A stretch of DNA of 64,000 bases, taken from assembly GCA_947169685.1 (NCBI GenBank), contig CAMVQS010000003.1, forward strand, positions 20,023-84,022, read 5' to 3'. Made by a program: the position numbers and the translations under genes. Position 1 is the first letter of the stretch; every line of letters starts with the position of its first letter. This document shows positions 58,933 through 64,000 of the stretch, in pieces. The DNA comes from an uncultured Prevotella sp. Its GTDB lineage: Bacteria > Bacteroidota > Bacteroidia > Bacteroidales > Bacteroidaceae. A model generated the notes under the pieces. The model was not told the origin of the DNA, did no database searches, and saw only the letters and a list, made by a program, of their open reading frames with translations.

Positions 58933-60204
58933 TCAGGCGAACAACGGATCGGGAATGAGACGGCCTTGACAATAGCGGGCGGCAATCTGCCGGTCGTCAC
59001 CGATATAGACAAAACGCTCCAGCCGTTCCAGCAGCGAGTAGTCGGCATCCATCATCAGCTCGCTGTCGTCAATGACCAGCGCGTCGAAGTCGTAGCCAGG
59101 CTCGAAACTGCCCACCTTGCCGAAGAAACGGCCTGCCGACTTGGTGGCCATCCAGAAAGCCTCAGCCAGCGAGAGGAACGCGCACGTCTTGTCTTGCTGA
59201 TAGCGCAGCTTGCTCATCTGTACGGCATAGACCATCATGCGGAAGATGCTGAAGTCGTGACCACCGCTCACGTCGCTGCCCAGTCCTACGGGGACGCCAG
59301 CTTCGAGGAAACGGCGTACGGGTGCTATGCCCGATGCCAGGTTGACGTTCGACGTCGGACAGTGGGCCACCATCACCCCGCGTTCCCGCAGCAGCTCCAG
59401 CTCGTCGCCCTCCGACCATACGCAGTGAGCCATCACGGTAGGCGTCTGTCCGAACAGCCCGTACTGGTCGTAGGCGTCGGCATAGTGCTTGCTCTTGGGT
59501 TCCAGCTCTCTCACCAGCGCTATCTCGCCGTGATTCTCCGAGAGGTGCGACTGTACGGGCAATCCGTACTTCTTGGCCATCTCACCGCAGGCCTGCAACA
59601 TCTCTGGTGTGCACGACGGGATGAAGCGCGGCGTCACAATGGGACGCACACGGCTGTCCTCGCGCTCAAACTCCTCGACGAGGGTCTCACAGGCCTTGCA
59701 AGCGTCTTCCACGCTCTCCTGCAAGCCTTCAGGACAGTCGCGGTTCATGTTCACCTTACCCACACGTCCGGCCATACCGGCCTTGTCCAGCAGGCGCATC
59801 AGCAGTTGGGTACTCTCCAGGTGCACCGAGGCAAAAGCCACGACGCGCATGGTGCCGTAGCGCCACAGGTCGTGCACAAACCGACGGTACATACGCTCAG
59901 CGTATGCAGTATCGGCAAACTTCAGCTCCTCGGGGAAGGTGTAGTTCTGGAGCCACGGCAGCAGCTCCAGGTCCATGGCAATACCTTGGTTACGGTACTG
60001 CGGCGCATGAACGTGCATGTCGTTCATGGCAGGAATCAGCAGACGGTCGCCCAGTTCGGTCACCTCGCAGCCGGCCAGGTGCTCGGGCAGCTCGCTATAT
60101 ACTCCTTCTACCTTGCCGTCGTTCACGGCAATATAGCCATGAGGCATCACCTTGAAGCGGTTGCACTCTGGCGTATAGATGATGTTAGCATGATATATTT
60201 GCAT
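58933..60204 (-). CDS. Amidohydrolase, guanine deaminase-like
   Basis: 'MNDMHVHAPQYRNQGIAMDLELLPWLQNYTFPEE', 'VQSHLSENHGEIALVRELEP', 'GLGSDVSGGHDFSIFRMM'; start at MQIYHANI. Confidence 0.88.
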   Translation of the reverse strand: MQIYHANIIYTPECNRFKVMPHGYIAVNDGKVEGVYSELPEHLAGCEVTELGDRLLIPAMNDMHVHAPQYRNQGIAMDLELLPWLQNYTFPEELKFADTAYAERMYRRFVHDLWRYGTMRVVAFASVHLESTQLLMRLLDKAGMAGRVGKVNMNRDCPEGLQESVEDACKACETLVEEFEREDSRVRPIVTPRFIPSCTPEMLQACGEMAKKYGLPVQSHLSENHGEIALVRELEPKSKHYADAYDQYGLFGQTPTVMAHCVWSEGDELELLRERGVMVAHCPTSNVNLASGIAPVRRFLEAGVPVGLGSDVSGGHDFSIFRMMVYAVQMSKLRYQQDKTCAFLSLAEAFWMATKSAGRFFGKVGSFEPGYDFDALVIDDSELMMDADYSLLERLERFVYIGDDRQIAARYCQGRLIPDPLFA

Positions 60205-60393
60205 AGTACTCAAAGATTTAATTATACCGCAAAGGTACGAATAAGTGAGAACAAAACAAAATAAATTTCGATTTATTTTTATTGTCGAGCGAAAGTACCT
60301 TCGAGACGCAGTCTCAAAATTAGGAAAAAACACGCACAACACAAAACAATTTGGCAATTATTTTGTATCTTTGCAGCAAAAAGCGGAAAACGT

Positions 60394-61374
60394 ATGACGA
60401 AAAGAAAGTTCTTTACACTCCTCCTGCTGGTCGTTGTCATGCTGGCAACAGCCCAGGAGGTGGTGCTCAACAAGCAGCGCCACTTCCCCAAGACGGTGCC
60501 TGCCGGCAACTATAGCGGCATCACCTGGCTGGGAGGCAACCGCTATGCGGTGGCCAACGACAAGTCGCCCACGGCAGGCTTCCACCTCATGACCATCATC
60601 ACCGACAGCCTGACAGGAGACATCCTCGACATACGCGCAGACAGTTTCATGACCAGCCGACAGCCCAACCGCGACGAGGAGGGCATCTGTTACGTACCTC
60701 AGTCGAACACGCTGTTTCTCAGTAGCGAGAGTGACGGACAGATACAGGAATACACCATGCTCGGCCAGCTGACAGGACGCCGGCTCAGCATCCCCGAGGT
60801 GTTCCGTCAGACACGCAGTAACCATGGCTTCGAGGCGCTCACCTACAATGCCGCCACCCACCGCTTCTGGACCATCCCCGAAAACACGCTGAAGGGCGAC
60901 GGCGAGGCTCCTGACATCCTCCGGAAGATTCCGAACATGCTTCGCCTGCAGAGCTTTGGCGACGACCTGCAACCACGAGAGCAGTACTGGTACCTCACCG
61001 ACTCGTCAACCGTCAAGAGCACCAAGGGAGCAAGCACCCTGGGCGTCAGCGGACTGGCAGCCCTCGACGACGGGCGCATCGTGGTGCTCGAACGCGAAGT
61101 GCGGAAGACCTCCCGCAACATCGGCTCCTTCGTCCATGTCAAGCTCTACGTGGTGAACCCCTCACAGCAACAGCCTGGCGACCTGCTGCGTAAGCAGCTG
61201 CTTACCGAGTTCCGCACAAAAATCAACCTCACCCGTCGCAGCTTTGCCAACTACGAAGGCCTCTGCGTAGGGCCCACGCTCTCTGACGGCCGTCAGCTTC
61301 TGCTGCTGGTAGCCGACTCACAAAACCAGTATAAAGGTTGGTTGAAGGACTGGTTCAAGACTGTCGTCTTCTGA
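60394..61374 (+). CDS. Esterase-like activity of phytase family protein (secreted)
   Basis: 'GITWLGGNRYAVANDK', 'NHGFEALTYNAATHRFWTIPENTL', 'FANYEGLCVGPTLSDGRQLLLLVADSQNQ'. Confidence 0.8.
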   Translation: MTKRKFFTLLLLVVVMLATAQEVVLNKQRHFPKTVPAGNYSGITWLGGNRYAVANDKSPTAGFHLMTIITDSLTGDILDIRADSFMTSRQPNRDEEGICYVPQSNTLFLSSESDGQIQEYTMLGQLTGRRLSIPEVFRQTRSNHGFEALTYNAATHRFWTIPENTLKGDGEAPDILRKIPNMLRLQSFGDDLQPREQYWYLTDSSTVKSTKGASTLGVSGLAALDDGRIVVLEREVRKTSRNIGSFVHVKLYVVNPSQQQPGDLLRKQLLTEFRTKINLTRRSFANYEGLCVGPTLSDGRQLLLLVADSQNQYKGWLKDWFKTVVF

Positions 61375-61386
61375 CTCCTCCGTTCA

Positions 61387-61884
61387 TCAATATTCGTCCA
61401 GGATTTTCTGTAGCCTTTCGCGCCGTTTCTTTTTCTTGTCAGGAAAAATCTTTCTCAGCAGCACGCTGATGGGAATCTTGACGGTGACGCCAATCATCAT
61501 CGCGCCACCCGCCTGATTCTCTTTCTGGTTTTGCCACCATTGTCCCATCTTTCCCAACTGGAAGTTCGTCTCGGCACATTTTGAATCGCTCATCATGCCC
61601 TCCCAGTCGATTTTTGGGAAGTTCGGCTCGTCCTTCAGCGCCACCTTCGAGAGGAAGTCAGGCTCTATGGGTTCCAGGATGTTGCTGGTGTTGGGCGCCA
61701 CGACGGTAGGCATCTCGTTGAGCCATTTCTCCATATTCTCACGAATGGCAGGGTCAGAAAAATACGTCGAGTCATTATCGGCTGGCAGAATGTCAACCCT
61801 TCTTTCGTGATTGACCTCCTGAGCCATTCCTGCCAGCGGTACAAGCAGCGAGCACAGCATCAGCATCATCCATTTTCTATCCAT
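61387..61884 (-). CDS. Hypothetical secreted protein
   Basis: Signal peptide, 165 aa, no domain I can name confidently. Confidence 0.6.
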   Translation of the reverse strand: MDRKWMMLMLCSLLVPLAGMAQEVNHERRVDILPADNDSTYFSDPAIRENMEKWLNEMPTVVAPNTSNILEPIEPDFLSKVALKDEPNFPKIDWEGMMSDSKCAETNFQLGKMGQWWQNQKENQAGGAMMIGVTVKIPISVLLRKIFPDKKKKRRERLQKILDEY

Positions 61885-62088
61885 TCTCTATAGCCATTGT
61901 CTGTCAACGGGGCAAAGATAAGGCAAAAACCCCGAATGCACCCTTAATAAAATCTTATAACAAGTCAATGATTTATAATTTAAAGAAGATTTAAGCTTTG
62001 ATGACCTATGTATAGAAGTGTCAAACGACAGATAGCCAGCACTACCCCCAATATTTCGGGAATCCCTTTAAATACTGGGAAAAAGAAG

Positions 62089-62150
62089 GGGGTAGTGTTG
62101 TTCAACACTACCCCGACTCTACCCCTAACACTACCCCCGACACCCACCCT
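62089..62150. repeat. Palindrome GGGGTAGTGTTG-TT-CAACACTACCCC followed by 12-bp iterons (CACTACCCC type), left flank of VapE gene
   Basis: 12-bp register: 62103-62114, 62115-62126, 62127-62138, 62139-62150. Confidence 0.85.
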
Positions 62151-62156
62151 ACGGGC

Positions 62157-63365
62157 TTAGGCCACACGTAGGGGAATCACTCGGTAGTACGTCTGGTGAC
62201 CATGATCCTTACCTTCATATCCCAGCTCCTTCAAGGCCAATCCCAGTTGAATCTTCGTGCTGTGGTTGTTCTTGATGGATGGATACTCATGGCGAATCAA
62301 GTCCACGATCTCTCCACTCTTCATTCGCACACCCTGCTCGCCGTCCTTGGGCTTGCGGATGCAGACCTCCACCACCTCTGCGATGTCCTTCTGCTCCATG
62401 AAGTTCAGGTTCAGTTCCTGAATACGCGCCACCTGGTCGTTGCTAAAGTAGTAAGGCGAATTCTGCTTGCAGACCTCGTGAACCACCTGTGCATAGAGCT
62501 GCTCGTAGTTAATCTCACCCGTGTTGTCGATATACTGCCCTTCAGGAATCTGCAGGCAGATATATCGACGTGAGCCAGTGGCATCCGTCAGCGGATGGGG
62601 GTTGTTCGTCGTTGCCACGAACGAAGCGAAACGTGGGCGGTCCTCCTGCGAAGCACCATAGATGGGGCGTCCGTTCACCTTGTTCTTCGAGAGTGTTTGC
62701 TTCAGCGTAGCATGCTGGCTGGGGCGTATGGCCTCCAGCTCGTCGAGATTCACCAAGAGGTTGTTCGTCAGCGCCATCTCCTTGTCGAACTTATTCGAGA
62801 GGTTCAGGTGATCCAGGAAATACTGGCGCAGGTGCGGAGGCAGCAGGCGCACCACAAAGGTCGTCTTGCCACAGCCCTGTGCTCCAATCAGCGTCGGCAC
62901 AGTCTCGTTACCATGAACCTCGTCTATCTGGAGCCAATGGGCCACCATCGAACGAATCCACACAAAGAGGAACTCGAGCTGTTCTGTGGTCAGGCCGGGA
63001 ATTCGGCCAAACAGCTGGGCTACATGGTTTTGTCCGTCCCACTGAGGCAGGTGCCCCAGGAAGTCGTCGATAGGGTTGAACGTCGGAATCTCTTCCGAGT
63101 TCACTAGTTCCATGATCTCTGTCTTGGGACTCCCGTTCTCGCATATACCGTCGCGCTTGGCCTGGAGAATGATACTGTTCAGGGCCTTTGTGGTCAGGAT
63201 GCGGTACTGAGGCTGTCCGTCGGCAGGCAGATCAGCAAATTCGGTCTTTCCGCTCAACACGTTCGAGCGGAAAAGATACTTTTCCTGAAGATACTGCTCC
63301 GTCATAAGCAGTCCTTCCTGTGAAGCCTTGATGGCCTCACCATTTACTGTGAGATTGTTAAACAT
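62157..63365 (-). CDS. VapE/VirE-type (virulence-associated E) ATPase/helicase
   Basis: 'ETVPTLIGAQGCGKTTFVVRLLPPHLRQYFLDHLNLSNKFDKEMALTNNLLVNLDELEAIRPSQHATLKQTLSK...FVATTNNPHPLTDATGSRRYICLQI'. Confidence 0.9.
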   Translation of the reverse strand: MFNNLTVNGEAIKASQEGLLMTEQYLQEKYLFRSNVLSGKTEFADLPADGQPQYRILTTKALNSIILQAKRDGICENGSPKTEIMELVNSEEIPTFNPIDDFLGHLPQWDGQNHVAQLFGRIPGLTTEQLEFLFVWIRSMVAHWLQIDEVHGNETVPTLIGAQGCGKTTFVVRLLPPHLRQYFLDHLNLSNKFDKEMALTNNLLVNLDELEAIRPSQHATLKQTLSKNKVNGRPIYGASQEDRPRFASFVATTNNPHPLTDATGSRRYICLQIPEGQYIDNTGEINYEQLYAQVVHEVCKQNSPYYFSNDQVARIQELNLNFMEQKDIAEVVEVCIRKPKDGEQGVRMKSGEIVDLIRHEYPSIKNNHSTKIQLGLALKELGYEGKDHGHQTYYRVIPLRVA

Positions 63366-63592
63366 AAAAATATAGTATTAAATCGTTAAGGCTAAGAGTG
63401 GCCAAATGAGATTCTCTCATGCATCAGAGCCAGTGCAAAGATACAAAATTTTTTCGCGTTTTGCAAGCTTTTTGCCAAAAAAAACACAAAAAAAGCACAT
63501 CTAACGCCTGATTTTAACAAAAACCCCAAAAGTTCTCCCAAGAACTCTAAACTTTAAAACTGACTCTACACTCTCAACCCTCAACTAACAGA

Positions 63593-63652
63593 GGGGGTAC
63601 TGTTGGGGGTAGTGATGGGTGTAGTGGTGGGGGTAGTGGCGGGGGTAGTGGT
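63593..63652. repeat. Five perfectly phased 12-bp iterons (GGGGGTAGTGGT consensus), right flank of VapE gene; sixth diverged copy at 63695-63706
   Basis: GGGGGTACTGTT/GGGGGTAGTGAT/GGGTGTAGTGGT/GGGGGTAGTGGC/GGGGGTAGTGGT. Confidence 0.9.
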
Positions 63653-63739
63653 GGAAAGCAAGAATGCCGTAAATAAAGGCATTTCGGAAGATTTGGGGGT
63701 AGTATTGGTATCTCCAGAAAAACATACCGACTTACGCAC

Positions 63740-63866
63740 CGAAACATACCGACTTTCGCACCGAAACATACCGACTTTCGGGTCGTTAACCCCTATGTAA
63801 GGAGGCCTTTCCTACTATGTAACGAACCCTTACACGGCACCTTTCAATCTGTTCCCACGGTGGGAA
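63740..63866 (+). repeat. Dispersed repeat copy 2 (with ~22-bp CGAAACATACCGACTTTCGCAC units extending upstream to ~63718)
   Basis: Matches minus strand of 6085-6212 apart from a short diverged stretch. Confidence 0.9.
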
Positions 63867-63944
63867 AGCATTGAAACTCCATGAACAGCATTACATTTCC
63901 AGGTTTGCCTTCAGGTTTATCCATACCAATAGAAGAAAAACATG

Positions 63945-63978
63945 CGCGGGGAGGGAGGCCGATGCCTCTCTCCCCGCG
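63945..63978 (-). terminator. Strong GC hairpin, probable terminator of a minus-strand gene beyond the window
   Basis: CGCGGGGAGGGAGGC-CGAT-GCCTCTCTCCCCGCG; T-rich CATGTTTTTTC follows on the minus strand. Confidence 0.55.
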
Positions 63979-64000
63979 TTTCGTAGTGCCCTGCGGTCCT

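Noticed and set aside
58966-60264. 432-aa plus-strand ORF
   Set aside because: Exactly antisense to the well-supported amidohydrolase; His/Leu/Val-rich composition typical of a shadow ORF.
63593-63652. Possible CRISPR array or microsatellite
   Set aside because: 12-bp phased G-rich units with no spacers; better explained as iterons.

Overview
The window looks like a Bacteroidota (Prevotella-like) chromosome. I infer this from TTTG-N20-TAnnTTTG promoters, SusC/D loci and fimbrillin-type lipoproteins. From left to right it contains: (i) the end of a glutaminyl-cyclase/M28-like gene, a broken carboxylesterase with a perfect 25-bp palindrome at its breakpoint, and an AAA ATPase; (ii) a ~9.7 kb mirror-image accessory island (about 1962-11663). 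The island has two divergent cassettes, each ordered [small Cys-containing peptide with a conserved leader] - [fimbrillin-like lipoprotein] - [radical SAM/SPASM maturase] - [accessory enzyme: PP-loop/QueC-like in A, HprK-like kinase in B] - [TraX-like membrane acyltransferase]. They surround a PIN-domain toxin-antitoxin pair and an MITE-like hairpin element. The two precursor genes (42 and 43 aa) are absent from the supplied ORF track and were found by reading the sequence. (iii) a hipBA module bracketed by a 26-bp direct repeat; (iv) a ~18 kb co-directional run of 12 fimbrillin-like lipoproteins, a coiled-coil lipoprotein and an outer-membrane barrel; (v) a sus-like starch/maltodextrin locus with LacI-type operators; (vi) ordinary housekeeping genes (dgt, dut, TPR, DUF4292, EnvC-like M23, argE-like, PuuD-M19 fusion, Lrp, three FKBPs, amidohydrolase); (vii) a VapE/VirE-type ATPase flanked by inverted arrays of 12-bp iterons, beside a dispersed repeat that also occurs 57 kb away at the RiPP island. 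The best candidate for an undescribed system is the mirrored, apparently modular RiPP island. No alignments or searches could be run; family names come from motif recognition.
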